Shown here: positions 1-8,916 of the stretch, piece by piece | Layout: each line of letters begins with the position of its first letter | Numbering within the stretch: the stretch's first letter is position 1 | Source: Marinomonas sp. SBI8L | Lineage (GTDB): Bacteria > Pseudomonadota > Gammaproteobacteria > Pseudomonadales > Marinomonadaceae | Reading direction: 5' to 3' | Length of the DNA: 64,000 nucleotides | NCBI RefSeq assembly: GCF_001624705.1 | Contig: NZ_JSEO01000006.1 | Span: forward strand, 62,001-126,000 | Position numbers and translations under genes: made by a program | The notes under the pieces: generated by a model | Told to the model about the DNA's origin: nothing | What the model saw: only the letters and a program-made list of their open reading frames with translations | Database searches by the model: none

Positions 1-208
1 TGAATTTGGGCACCCGAGAGTGCAAAACGTGGTGATGTGCTCTTTCCACCACATAAATCGTATCAATTTGCACATAACCAAGATGATTGATGGCATTACA
101 AGCGCCTAACTTGCCACTTCCAAATGGTTGGGCTTGTAATAAACCTTGAGCAGTTAAAGCTAAACGACGAAGGCGCGTCATATCTTTGGAAGATTTAATT
201 TCAATCAT
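1..208 (-). CDS. ycaQ: YcaQ-like winged-helix DNA glycosylase, N-terminal part (cut by window start)
   Basis: The first 69 codons are visible; the rest lies before base 1. The translation has the family hallmark of a helical start with LALTAQGLL, then LGYVQIDTI and VVERAHHHVLHSRVPKF, the conserved opening of the HTH_42/DUF1006 family. In E. coli, YcaQ unhooks DNA interstrand crosslinks as a glycosylase. The catalytic region is outside the window, so activity cannot be judged. The start is the ATG whose complement lies at 206-208. Confidence 0.8.
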   Translation of the reverse strand, partial: MIEIKSSKDMTRLRRLALTAQGLLQAQPFGSGKLGACNAINHLGYVQIDTIYVVERAHHHVLHSRVPKF

Positions 209-282
209 CTTAGTTACTCATAAAATACAGATGAGTAAAAAATACTGTTTATATAAACAGTAGTCAAGATAATCAAATTAGA

Positions 283-792
283 TTAAACATTGAATGCTTG
301 GTGATAACTTACTTCACCCATTGGTAAAGGTAATGAGGTTAACACCTTAACGAGAAAGTATTGCGCCGGTACACCAGCTAAAGTCAGCTCACTGTCTGCC
401 TTGAAGCCAAAACGAGCGTAATATTCTGGCTCTCCTAATAAAACAACGCCTTGTGCACCCTGAGAGGCTAACTCATTTAAACCTTTTAAGATTAACTGAC
501 TACCAACCCCTTTACCTTGATACTCAGGTTTAACAGATACGGGGCCTAATCCAAACCATGAACTAGCTTCACCTGCAATTTTTACAGGTGAGAATGCAAT
601 ATGCCCTACTATGCCGGTTTCATTTTCAGCCACCAATGAAAGCGTCAATGCACCGCTATTCCTTAAACCATTAACAATAAGGTGTTCGCTCGGTTTGGCA
701 CCAGGTTCGTGATGTGGGTGATTTTCAAACGCTTGATAAGTAATGGCTTCAATCGCTTTATAATCAGCTGCATTTTCAAAACGTATTTTCAT
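283..792 (-). CDS. GNAT family N-acetyltransferase (YhbS-like)
   Basis: This 169-aa protein has a complete GNAT fold: an N-terminal MKIRFENAADYKAIEAI strand-helix, the substrate strand WFGLGPVSV, and the acetyl-CoA binding motif A QGKGVGSQL, followed by GVVLLGEPEYYARFGF. The GEPEYYARFGF segment is typical of the YhbS group. It would transfer an acetyl group from acetyl-CoA to a small molecule or protein amine; the acceptor cannot be read from sequence. It is a single gene lying upstream of the ycaQ-like gene on the same strand. Confidence 0.85.
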   Translation of the reverse strand: MKIRFENAADYKAIEAITYQAFENHPHHEPGAKPSEHLIVNGLRNSGALTLSLVAENETGIVGHIAFSPVKIAGEASSWFGLGPVSVKPEYQGKGVGSQLILKGLNELASQGAQGVVLLGEPEYYARFGFKADSELTLAGVPAQYFLVKVLTSLPLPMGEVSYHQAFNV

Positions 793-849
793 CGTTTAAA
801 TTTTTCTCTCAAATATTATAAAAATGAAGGTTTACACTAGCATGCTTAT

Positions 850-1575
850 TCATAAGCCCTTCACGCAAACATAAACAGAGTTTGTCGCTACGCCACCTTG
901 GAACGGATTATCAAATTTCACAACATGTGATTCAACCTTATCAAACACCGTTTTTAACAAGGTTTCAAAGCTTTCTTCAGGCAGGTTTTGTGACCACATG
1001 GCAAACACACCTTGTGGTTTAAGCTGCTCTGCCATCAATGCTAGTTTCTCAGTACAATAAAATGAGGCATTAGTGGCGGCAAGGAACTCAGTTGGCGAGT
1101 GGTCGATATCTAACAAGATAGCATCAAACTTTTTACCTGGTGCTTCAGGGTCAAAGCCATTATCAGGGTCAATAGCTAAATCAAAGAAGCTGCCATGAAT
1201 ATAGCGATTGCGAGGATCTGCATTTAATATTTTACCAAGAGGGACTAATTCCTCTTTGTGCCAACCAATCACAGTATCAAGAAAATCAACAACGAGTTGC
1301 TCCTTAATACGTGAATCTTTAAGTGCTGTGACGGCGGTATAACCCAGCCCTAAACCACCCACAACGACACTTAAATCATCCCCTTGTACTGCTGCAAGTC
1401 CAAGCTCTGATAACGCCTCTTCAGCATCAACAAACATACTCGACATTAAAAACTCTTCACCAAGCTTTACCTCATAAATATCCCGATCGCCAAGTGCAGG
1501 AATACGTCGCCTACGCAATGAAATTTCACCGATAGGTGAAGCTTGGCTATCAATTTCTTTAAAAAGTAGAGACAT
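850..1575 (-). CDS. Spermidine synthase-like class I SAM-fold protein
   Basis: The 241-aa protein has a Rossmann-type methyltransferase/spermidine-synthase core: a glycine-rich loop VVGGLGLGYTA near residues 70-81, an acidic strand end (VVDFLDTVIGWH), and DAILLDIDHSP, corresponding to the substrate-side aspartate region of spermine/spermidine synthases. It belongs to the family often annotated as spermidine synthase in gammaproteobacteria without a shown polyamine role. It could equally be a methyltransferase of unknown substrate. No partner genes of polyamine synthesis are adjacent. Confidence 0.7.
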   Translation of the reverse strand: MSLLFKEIDSQASPIGEISLRRRRIPALGDRDIYEVKLGEEFLMSSMFVDAEEALSELGLAAVQGDDLSVVVGGLGLGYTAVTALKDSRIKEQLVVDFLDTVIGWHKEELVPLGKILNADPRNRYIHGSFFDLAIDPDNGFDPEAPGKKFDAILLDIDHSPTEFLAATNASFYCTEKLALMAEQLKPQGVFAMWSQNLPEESFETLLKTVFDKVESHVVKFDNPFQGGVATNSVYVCVKGL

Positions 1576-1712
1576 ATTGGCTGTTTTCCTGAAGGTTCAT
1601 CTAAAAATTTTAATTGGAGCTGAGATTAAGGCCCCATTTAGCCATCATACAGGCTATAAGCAGAGTAACCTTTAATTAGAAAGTAAGGCCTTAATGAGAA
1701 GCTAATCTCTAA

Positions 1713-2429
1713 TTAGAAGCCAAGCATAAAGGAATGCACTCGATACTGATATTTTAACGAAATATTGTTTTCTAAGTATTGATACTCAGAGTTTGAAGGC
1801 GATGTTGCGATAAGATCACCATTAAACATAATATGATGACGTTTATAACTGGCTTCTAAATAGATACCTGTGGATAAACTGACGCCAGAATAGTTCACCT
1901 TTTCCGTCTGTCTAAAATTAGCATGATCAGAATTAGAGACAACAAAACTGCCTTCATGGTCCTGGTAACCTATCCCCATGCCTACCCCCGCTCTATATTG
2001 CCAAGTATCGGGTGTTTCACGAGCAAACTGGTAATAGAGAATTGGCGTTAAGTAGATGGATAGTCCTTCTATTTCGGTGCCTAAATTATTCAAATTAGAG
2101 GACACTGAACCCTCTGTTTGTACTTGTTTATCGAGCTTTGATGAGACAAAGTTCGCGGAAAAAGTATAGGACCAATTCTTATCGTCCCAGATATATTCAG
2201 GCTTTGTACGAATAGAAATACTGGGTACAAATTCAATACCATCCGTTGTGAATTTAGCCGCTTCCTGAGAGCTATTTTTATCAGTGATAGTAATGCTTCT
2301 ATCACCGAATGAAGGACCTAAAAGCACATCAAACCTTGTGGCAGACTGAGATTTTTCTGCAGAGAAGCTCTCATCTGCGTGACTATTCAAACATGGCATT
2401 AACACTAGAATTAAGAGAATACGGGGCAT
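1713..2429 (-). CDS. Outer-membrane beta-barrel-like protein
   Basis: I place the start at the ATG at 2429, giving 238 aa, because it begins a signal peptide (MPRILLILVLMPCLNSHADES) and has GGATG just upstream; an earlier in-frame ATG at 2549 would add an unlikely leader. The mature part alternates polar and hydrophobic residues, has Tyr/Ser/Gly-rich strands and ends in phenylalanine (HSFMLGF), as outer-membrane barrels do. Eight to ten strands seem likely from length. No specific family was recognised and the function is unknown. Confidence 0.65.
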   Translation of the reverse strand: MPRILLILVLMPCLNSHADESFSAEKSQSATRFDVLLGPSFGDRSITITDKNSSQEAAKFTTDGIEFVPSISIRTKPEYIWDDKNWSYTFSANFVSSKLDKQVQTEGSVSSNLNNLGTEIEGLSIYLTPILYYQFARETPDTWQYRAGVGMGIGYQDHEGSFVVSNSDHANFRQTEKVNYSGVSLSTGIYLEASYKRHHIMFNGDLIATSPSNSEYQYLENNISLKYQYRVHSFMLGF

Positions 2430-2582
2430 AATACATCCATATAAAAGCCCAAAAATGAGGCTTTCGAAATATAAAGCATAAGTTGTGATGCGCGCATTAT
2501 ATAAGAAAACCTTAATATTAATAATCTTCTTTTCATTCAACCTATTCATTATAATTAAAGCAGCTAAACCACTTTAACTCGC

Positions 2583-3803
2583 TTACTTATTTAGCTCGCT
2601 GAGATAGGTATCATCTTTGAACAGAATCACACACAAAAATAAACAAGCGCTTAACCCGCAAAAAACTGCAGATATTAAAATCGGTGCACTATGACTTAAA
2701 GTGAGTGATAAAGAACCGATAATAGCGACAATAACAGACGCTATACTCGTCATTGAGCTCAAACTTCCAAGCAACAACCCTGAACGTTCCTGCCCTAAAC
2801 ATTCAACAACATAAGCGGGAAAAGTACCGCTTAACAGAGCAATAGAAATGCCAGTTAGCATAAATGCATACAGCGACAAATTGACAAGTAAGAACACCAT
2901 TAACCCATACAAAGAGGCAAGCAGGCTCGCAAACACAATGTAAATTGCTTCTTTACTCATCATTTGGGTAAGTGTTTTCACTAAATATAGGCTTGTTAGT
3001 ATCATAAATGCACTCATAACAGCAGCATTAAAACCTATGTCTTTAGGCCCTAATTCATGCACACTCGTTAGCCAAACGGGAATAAAATGATATGCTCCTG
3101 TGGTACCTACTGCCATGACCAGCTGTACAACTAAAAGGCTTAAATAACCTTTATTGGAGAGAATTTTTGATAATGCTAATTTAGATTTTTTCTGAGCTGA
3201 ATTGAGAGTATTTTGTTTCGTCTCTTGTACCCAAAACAACACAATAAGCCAACAAAAAATATAAATCAGCATAGCTAATACAAAGGCAAACTCTACAGCA
3301 AGCTCACCTAAACTACCTCCTATGATTGGCCCTGCAAGCAAGCCAGAATATACGGCAGCATTTATTTTAGAAAGCATGATAGATTTATCCGCGTCGCCGG
3401 CTAAATCTGTCGCAATAGCCCTAGCCACCGACACATTACCTTCGCACAAACCGACACAAAAGCGCGTGGCTAAAAATAAAAGATAATTGCCATAATAAAG
3501 CGCTAAGGCACTGACAGCATAACCAATAACCGTAAAAATGAGTGACAGACTTAATAAACGCTTTCGCCCTATACGATCAGACCAAGCTCCCAGAACACTG
3601 CTACCGATAATCATGCCTAAGGGGTATGCAGCAATGACCGCCCCAAGCAATAACTCAGCTTGAATACCTAAAAAGCTATTCAATACATTGGGTGTATCGG
3701 CTAAAAATAAGGGAGCCAAAATGGGATAAGGAAATGAAACACCCGCACAGCCTAAAAATACAACAAGGATAACAGGGTAAAGTCGAAATTGATTATTTGT
3801 CAT
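2583..3803 (-). CDS. MFS transporter (DHA1-type, 12 TM)
   Basis: The 406-aa protein has about twelve hydrophobic segments and the MFS motif A between TM2 and TM3 (GAWSDRIGRKRLLSLSL). A further conserved arginine segment (ATRFCVGLCEGNVSVARAI) marks TM4. This fits a proton-coupled drug or metabolite exporter in the inner membrane, but the substrate is not deducible. It lies alone between a barrel protein and a VOC/GNAT pair, all on the minus strand. Confidence 0.85.
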   Translation of the reverse strand: MTNNQFRLYPVILVVFLGCAGVSFPYPILAPLFLADTPNVLNSFLGIQAELLLGAVIAAYPLGMIIGSSVLGAWSDRIGRKRLLSLSLIFTVIGYAVSALALYYGNYLLFLATRFCVGLCEGNVSVARAIATDLAGDADKSIMLSKINAAVYSGLLAGPIIGGSLGELAVEFAFVLAMLIYIFCWLIVLFWVQETKQNTLNSAQKKSKLALSKILSNKGYLSLLVVQLVMAVGTTGAYHFIPVWLTSVHELGPKDIGFNAAVMSAFMILTSLYLVKTLTQMMSKEAIYIVFASLLASLYGLMVFLLVNLSLYAFMLTGISIALLSGTFPAYVVECLGQERSGLLLGSLSSMTSIASVIVAIIGSLSLTLSHSAPILISAVFCGLSACLFLCVILFKDDTYLSELNK

Positions 3804-3861
3804 AGATCCTTCTATTCCATAAATTATTTAAATGATGTCCTTTAAAATAAAACTCATCGTT

Positions 3862-4260
3862 TTAAATGCTTTGCACTAATTCGATTTCTTCTCCATCAGG
3901 CCCTTGAATAAAAACAACACGTCTTGCAATTGTTTGCTCATCTTGCCCCTTAATATCAAAAGGCCCCCTAAGAATGGGAGCGCCTTTAGATTCAAGAAAT
4001 GCCATAGCAGTCTTCAAACATCTGACATTCAGGGCAAAGTGCACTAAAGCACCTAGGTTGCGCGCCTGATACATTTCAAAAGGGAATAACTCAATATAGG
4101 TGCCAGCACCTATCGCTACTTTTATATTTCCTTTATTACGACCAAGAGATTCATTCACCTCAAGGCCTAACACCTGAGTATAAAACCTAACCGATCTTTC
4201 TAAATCGGTGCAACTAATCGCAACATGACTTAAAGCAGTTTGGCCCAGTGAAATACTCAT
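3862..4260 (-). CDS. VOC family (glyoxalase-like) protein
   Basis: The 132-aa protein has the paired beta-alpha-beta-beta-beta units of the vicinal oxygen chelate fold: LSHVAISCTDLERSVRFYTQVLGLEV at the N-terminus and FIQGPDGEEIELVQ at the C-terminus. Candidate metal ligands are His near residue 12, Glu in the middle YIELFPF strand, His in ALVHFALNV and the C-terminal Glu. Its ATG overlaps the TGA of the upstream GNAT gene by four bases, so the two are probably translationally coupled. The substrate is unknown. Confidence 0.85.
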   Translation of the reverse strand: MSISLGQTALSHVAISCTDLERSVRFYTQVLGLEVNESLGRNKGNIKVAIGAGTYIELFPFEMYQARNLGALVHFALNVRCLKTAMAFLESKGAPILRGPFDIKGQDEQTIARRVVFIQGPDGEEIELVQSI

Positions 4261-4772
4261 AAGTTAGCTGCTACGATATTTGCTGTTGAAGCATTCTCGC
4301 TGATCGTTAACACCATCACAGTTTTTCTAACATCGTTATTCCCAACCCTATCCATTTCTGTCTTAACAGAGACGAATCCATACTTTTCATACAGTGCGAT
4401 ATTATGGTCTTCACACCGCAAATATAACGATTGAACCTTTAAGTGTTTTGCTTTTGCAATGGCCTCAAGAATCAATTTGCTAGAAACGCCTTTACCTCTG
4501 TGTTCACTCGGTACATACACGCCATCTAACCAATGATGCCAGTTGGGGTATTGTTCTAATTCGCGATATTTAAGCTCAGCAACACCCACTAACGCTTGAT
4601 CCATATGTGCCAGAATAGTCATAGGGAAAGTATCTTTATTAGCCCCTAATAAAACCTTCTCAGTTAACGTCGTTTTAACTGTTTCTGGCATACTGTGTCC
4701 CCATTCTACCAAATACCATTTAGCAATAAGGTGTGCATCTTGTTGATGATCTACTAACAATGAAATATCCAT
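4257..4772 (-). CDS. GNAT family N-acetyltransferase
   Basis: The 171-aa protein has the GNAT core with motif A EHRGKGVSSKLILEAI, the preceding strand WLDGVYV and the C-terminal LYLRCEDHNIALYEKYGF segment. The first gene of a two-gene unit, it overlaps the VOC gene by ATGA. Similar single-domain GNATs act on antibiotics, amino acids or peptides; nothing here indicates which. The pairing with a VOC protein could point to small-molecule detoxification, which is inference only. Confidence 0.85.
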   Translation of the reverse strand: MDISLLVDHQQDAHLIAKWYLVEWGHSMPETVKTTLTEKVLLGANKDTFPMTILAHMDQALVGVAELKYRELEQYPNWHHWLDGVYVPSEHRGKGVSSKLILEAIAKAKHLKVQSLYLRCEDHNIALYEKYGFVSVKTEMDRVGNNDVRKTVMVLTISENASTANIVAANL

Positions 4773-4826
4773 ATTTCCTCTAAAAAAATCTATTCATATA
4801 AATTTAAAAGGCTAGATAACAACCCC

Positions 4827-5273
4827 TTATATCCAGCGCCTTACCCTTTTACAGTAATTTTCATATTCCTGACCGAAGGTCTCTACCATCACCTTCTCTT
4901 CAAACGCGATGTACCACATATTGGTAATAATAACGAATAAGACTACCCATAAGAACGAGCTAATGGCAGCACCACTTACTAGTGCAACACCAAATAAGGC
5001 GATTACAAAACCAAGGTACATAGGATTTCGACTAAAACGATAAAGCCCTTCTGTCACCAACTTATCTGGCCGCTCAAATGTCATGATGTTGGTATCTCGT
5101 TTTTTAAATAGGTTTTTTCCTTTTATCGCCATCAAGTAGCCAATCAAGATCCAAGGTATGCCTAGCAAATTGTAGGGGAAAGCTAAATTATGACGCGAAC
5201 CTAATAACCAGCAACTAGCTAATATCAAAACAATAAAAAGTAAAAATAATATAGGTGGCAGTAGTTTTTTCAT
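4827..5273 (-). CDS. Isoprenylcysteine/phospholipid methyltransferase family membrane protein
   Basis: The 148-aa protein has four hydrophobic segments and the C-terminal signature of the ICMT/PEMT superfamily: LVTEGLYRFSRNPMYLGF, then an E-rich stretch (AFEEKVMVETFGQEYENYCKRVRRW). The RNPMYLG box and the Glu-Glu pair form the SAM-binding region in characterised relatives. It would methylate a lipid or lipid-like substrate at the inner membrane. Bacterial members are mostly of unknown substrate. The Crp/Fnr-type regulator gene lies just upstream and could share its transcript. Confidence 0.8.
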   Translation of the reverse strand: MKKLLPPILFLLFIVLILASCWLLGSRHNLAFPYNLLGIPWILIGYLMAIKGKNLFKKRDTNIMTFERPDKLVTEGLYRFSRNPMYLGFVIALFGVALVSGAAISSFLWVVLFVIITNMWYIAFEEKVMVETFGQEYENYCKRVRRWI

Positions 5274-5333
5274 TTTCGTTCTCCAATAAAGTGTTTAGTT
5301 ACTTTACTGGGAAATATTTGGCTTCACCTTTAC

Positions 5334-5924
5334 CTATGTTAAGTCCATCTCTTTTCTAATTCTAGATAAGCTCACATCTGTAATACCAAGGTACATAGCC
5401 ACATGCCTTAAGGGAATCAAATGACTTTCACCTTCAAATTCCTTTAAAAATATTTGATAACGCTCTCTTGCCGACAGAAGTAAAAAACTGGCTTCTCTCT
5501 TCTCTTTCTTTAACACAAGGCGTTCAAAAAGCTGTAGTAAAAAAGTCATTATATTTGAGTGTACTTGTGCAAGTTTTACGAGAGAAGCATAATCTATTGC
5601 CGCAACCCGACATGGGGTTATGGCTTGCGTATAAAAAGGACTAGGGCTGTTTTCAACTAAGGTACTAATACTGGCAAAAGCCCCACCAGCCCTTACTAAA
5701 GATTTATTTCTCTCTCTTCCTTCTTGATCAATATAAAAATATCGCCCAATCCCCTCAATCACAAAATAAATATTGTTTGGTTTATCATTGAAAGAAAAAA
5801 TCAAATCTTTTGGCTGATAAACCTTAATAGTCATTTCCGCTAACAACTTATCCCAGTCATCTTGCGTCAAGCTTACTCTTGTTGAGAAAACCCTAACTAA
5901 TTGATTTACCATTTCTGCTTTCAT
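5334..5924 (-). CDS. Crp/Fnr family transcriptional regulator
   Basis: The 196-aa protein has a cyclic-nucleotide-binding jelly roll (residues about 20-120, with YQPKDLIFSFNDKPNNIYFVIEGIG) and a C-terminal helix-turn-helix (RHVAMYLGITDVSLSRIRKEM). It contains too few cysteines for an FNR-type iron-sulfur cluster. The effector residue pattern differs from CRP, so ligand binding is uncertain. The group resembles regulators that act on their neighbouring methyltransferase or efflux genes; here the downstream gene is the ICMT-like protein. Confidence 0.8.
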   Translation of the reverse strand: MKAEMVNQLVRVFSTRVSLTQDDWDKLLAEMTIKVYQPKDLIFSFNDKPNNIYFVIEGIGRYFYIDQEGRERNKSLVRAGGAFASISTLVENSPSPFYTQAITPCRVAAIDYASLVKLAQVHSNIMTFLLQLFERLVLKKEKREASFLLLSARERYQIFLKEFEGESHLIPLRHVAMYLGITDVSLSRIRKEMDLT

Positions 5925-6087
5925 TTCATTCCTTGCCTTTCCATAGACGCTCTTAGAAACATGATACCAAGATTACAAGGCTAATCTTACCTAAAACAGC
6001 CTGAAACGAAGCCTTTAAGGCGAAGAAACCGACACCCCCCATAATAAAAATCATTAATTTTGGATTAAATATTTAACAAAAGATCAT

Positions 6088-6116
6088 CGGTCTCTTAATC
6101 TTTAAATAAGAGACCG
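6088..6116. promoter_or_regulatory. Inverted repeat upstream of the TetR gene, candidate operator
   Basis: Two perfectly complementary 10-base arms (CGGTCTCTTA and TAAGAGACCG) are separated by nine AT-rich bases. The site ends about 45 bases before the TetR start. TetR proteins usually bind palindromes of this kind at their own promoter, so this could be its operator. The gene itself is broken, so the site may be a relic. A transcriptional attenuator is less likely because no T-run follows. Confidence 0.4.
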
Positions 6117-6159
6117 CCAGACACTTAAATATTTCAAGTCAAGATAAACACCTTATGAA

Positions 6160-6807
6160 TTGGCAAAGAGCGAGAACAGACGACAAAAAAGTGAAAGGAA
6201 AGAGGCCATCTATCAGGCTGCTTTCACACTTTTTAAAGAAAAGGGTTACGAGGGTGTAAGTTTTAACGGCATTGCAGCTCAAGCAGGCTTTACCAAGTCC
6301 AATATGTACCGTTATTTCACCTCTAAAGAAGAAGTCTTTTTAAACGTGTTTGGGGATTTATTTGAAAACTAGTTTAACGATTTTATTAACCAGTTAAAGG
6401 CTTTTGACCATGAAGAAGATAGTCTCAAGTTTGCACAATCCTGGGTTGAAATCTTATTAAAACACCCAGAGTTTTTAGATCTGACTCCCCTTACGTTTAT
6501 TGCACTGGAAGCAAATTCATCCTACGAAGAGTTAATTGAGTTTAAACGTAAATCTAAAGGGCTTTTATATCAGCTAGCGCTTGAAATTAGCAGAATTTAT
6601 CCCGCTCTTGAAGGTGAGAATGCATTTCAATTTCTCACATTAAGTTATGCCGCAACAGCTAATTATTGGGCAGGTAGCAGGCAAAACGATGCGCTTAATC
6701 AGGTCTATGCCTTAGAAGAATTTCAAATGCTAAAGCCTGATTTCGAGCGCAACCTCATACGCTCTATTGTCATTATTATTAATGGCATAAAAGCAGAGAA
6801 AACCTAA
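6160..6807 (+). pseudogene. TetR/AcrR family regulator broken by an in-frame TAG
   Basis: The first 70 codons encode a textbook TetR DNA-binding domain (AIYQAAFTLFKEKGYEGVSFNGIAAQAGFTKSNMYRYF, shown here only for its pattern in pieces: AAFTLFKEKGYEGV, IAAQAGFTKSNMYRYF). A TAG stop at 6370-6372 ends it, but the same frame continues for 145 more codons with TetR-like C-terminal helices (FAQSWVEILLKHPEF, LTFIALEANSSYEELIEF) to a TAA at 6805-6807. The only in-frame start is a TTG at 6160 with a poor ribosome site. No frameshift is seen, so the damage is a single nonsense change, or readthrough occurs. Confidence 0.8.
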
Positions 6808-6879
6808 TTAAAAAACCCTGTTGTAACGAAAAAATGAACTTATTAAAGATCTAACTCACTTTTAGAAAGGTAAATAGCT

Positions 6880-7386
6880 ATGTCACATCATGCAGAAAAC
6901 ACAATTAAAGTTAACCTACCTGCTAAGCAAGTTTGGAACATACTTGACGACTATGCCAGTGTTGAGAAGTTTGCGACCACAATTACCTCCTCCCCTATCA
7001 TCAATGATATTCATCGAGGATTAGGTGCCAAACGTCGCTGCACCTTTAAAGATGGATCTAGTCTAGTTGAAGAGATCATCTAATATCAGGAAGGCCAAGG
7101 TTATACCATACTACTTTCTGATCACTCACTTCCTCTTAAAAGCATGCAAGCTAAAATGAGCGTTAAGGCAATCGATGCTAAATCTTGTGAAATTTTTATG
7201 TCGGCAGATTTCGTTGTAAAAGGCGGGCCGCTTGGCTTACTAATGGGAAGCCTTTTAATGCGCCCTATGATGAAAGGTGTATTTAAGAAAGTAATGACAG
7301 GCTTAGCCTATCATGCAGAAACAGGTGAGTTAATTGGCGAGAAACTACCTAAAAACACCCAAATAGATAAACTTATATTAGGCTAG
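6880..7386 (+). pseudogene. SRPBCC (START-like) family protein broken by an in-frame TAA
   Basis: The frame begins MSHHAENTIKVNLPAKQVWNIL, typical of the SRPBCC/polyketide-cyclase fold, with AGAAAGG-like ribosome site upstream. It meets TAA at 7081-7083 and then continues in the same frame with KMSVKAIDAKSCEIFMSADF and a C-terminal amphipathic helix (GLLMGSLLMRPMMKGVFKKV) to TAG at 7384-7386. The whole is 169 codons, a normal family length. It follows the broken TetR gene by about 70 bases and probably formed a regulator/target pair with it, both now disabled. Confidence 0.78.
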
Positions 7387-7497
7387 TTTAAATTTTCGAA
7401 TTAGTACAAAGGGACCAATAAGATCTAACTACGTAGTTCGGTGCACCATGTTATTTAGTACACCGAACAAGCTTTAATACACTACTCGAGAAACTAG

Positions 7498-8313
7498 TTA
7501 TCTATGAGAGTATAAAGAACGCAAGTAGAGATGCTCAGGGATTTTATCCGCAATCGTGGCATGTAACTCAGGCAATCTAGACCAATGTACACCCTGTCTG
7601 TGGTGATGAGCTGTGTGATAACCAAGGTTACCTGTCAATAGATTGAAGACACGATTTAAATTGTTATAAGAAGCTTCAAACTCATTCTCTGTGCTCAAGC
7701 CAGAATGATGATCATAGGTAACATAAGCCGTGAAAAGTAAGCTGGTAATCATAGGCAAAGCAAATAAGAAAAAGCCCGCGATAGGATTAAACCAAACAAG
7801 TAGGCCCACAATCAAAAAAGTAGGTGCTAGATAAGTTAAGAAAGGCTTAAGTTGCTTGGGAAAGCGTTTACCCACTGAATACCCTCTTGGGTAAGCTGTG
7901 ATAGCCACTTCAAGTGTATAGCCAATTACCCCCATCTTAGTGCCATCTTTACGTTGCCAGCGGCTCTCGTCCTTTTCTTGGTCAAGAAAGTTAATATGGT
8001 GACCTAATACATGGTGCAATCGCCATAGGTTTGTTGTCACACCAGTATGCAGTGCGTAAAAGAACTCCAAACCACGATTTAAAGCATCAGAGCGGAAAGT
8101 AAATAGATGCTGATGGTGGTGATTCCAAGCGCAAATAACCCCTTTTGGAATAATCATTAATAGGTAATAACCTATGAGTAAAACTGTGCTTTCAAGAGTG
8201 AAATAGAGAATAAAATCTAAGAGAGTAAGCGAAAGGATGATAGTAACGGGCCAGCGGTCTTCTTTATACTTAAAAATGCCGGTATGTTTTGAAGCTTTAG
8301 AGATATTTTTCAT
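7498..8313 (-). CDS. Fatty acid desaturase family membrane protein
   Basis: The 271-aa protein has the three histidine boxes of membrane di-iron desaturases: NHHHQH at residues 64-69, HHVLGHH at 100-106, and HTAHHHRQG near the C-terminus, with four or five membrane segments between them. These ligands bind two irons that activate oxygen for desaturation or hydroxylation of an acyl chain. Length is at the short end of the family. It faces the broken TetR/SRPBCC pair convergently, about 110 bases away; these could once have formed one locus. Confidence 0.85.
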   Translation of the reverse strand: MKNISKASKHTGIFKYKEDRWPVTIILSLTLLDFILYFTLESTVLLIGYYLLMIIPKGVICAWNHHHQHLFTFRSDALNRGLEFFYALHTGVTTNLWRLHHVLGHHINFLDQEKDESRWQRKDGTKMGVIGYTLEVAITAYPRGYSVGKRFPKQLKPFLTYLAPTFLIVGLLVWFNPIAGFFLFALPMITSLLFTAYVTYDHHSGLSTENEFEASYNNLNRVFNLLTGNLGYHTAHHHRQGVHWSRLPELHATIADKIPEHLYLRSLYSHR

Positions 8314-8916
8314 TTGAGTCCAATCTAACGATTAATCATGGTTACAGCGTTCCTTGCTAAAAATTAATGATGTCTATGGTGAACAAGTCTCTGGCAACTA
8401 AAGGTAGTCAAACTCCCCTGTTTGCTCTCCTAAAACGACTTGAGTGTTATTATTTTGTTCAAATTACTAAGCTTTTCCCTCAAAAAACCAAACAGTTAAA
8501 AAAGGGAACCTACTTTAGCGCGGGCTACTATAACTGCAAATGCGACAAACGTGTTAATTTTTTGATTTATTTACAGAAGCGTTGACATAAGGCGGGCATA
8601 AAATGTGACAAAGCCTAGGGAGCCTACGAATACGTCCTCCCGCCTCAGCGTGTGGATAAAAGCCGCTAGATTTATGGCGAGGAGCGCAACTTAATAGTTA
8701 TTCTATTGATAAGGTTCTCAACGTAAAGATAGGGCTTTAGACCACGCCCTTCGGGTCTTTGAAGAATACCTAAACGGCATTTCAGAAAAAGTAACACCCT
8801 GTGTTGTCACTTCTCGAAAGGTACTTACACAGACTTTCTATTAATAAACGCAAAGTAACGTCTTGTGTGATATTTTTCCCCATATACCTTAGAAAAACAG
8901 ACTGAGAAGAGGTGAC
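8314..8916. other. Gene-free stretch with a structured element (about 8586-8910)
   Basis: No convincing gene is present. The first half carries AT-rich promoter-like sequence. From about 8586 to 8910 the sequence turns GC-richer and shows several hairpins, for example AGACC...GGGTCT around 8740-8758, the palindromic ATAGTTATTCTAT near 8697, and GAAGTGACAACACAGG/CCTGTGTTGTCACTTC sense reading near 8803-8815. Minus-strand reading frames are interrupted by several stops. It resembles conserved non-coding or repeat elements seen between genes in marine gammaproteobacteria, but I cannot name it. Confidence 0.35.

Noticed and set aside
8367-8585. 72-aa plus-strand frame
   Set aside because: No ribosome site, biased Lys/Phe composition and overlap with promoter-like AT-rich sequence; not protein-like.
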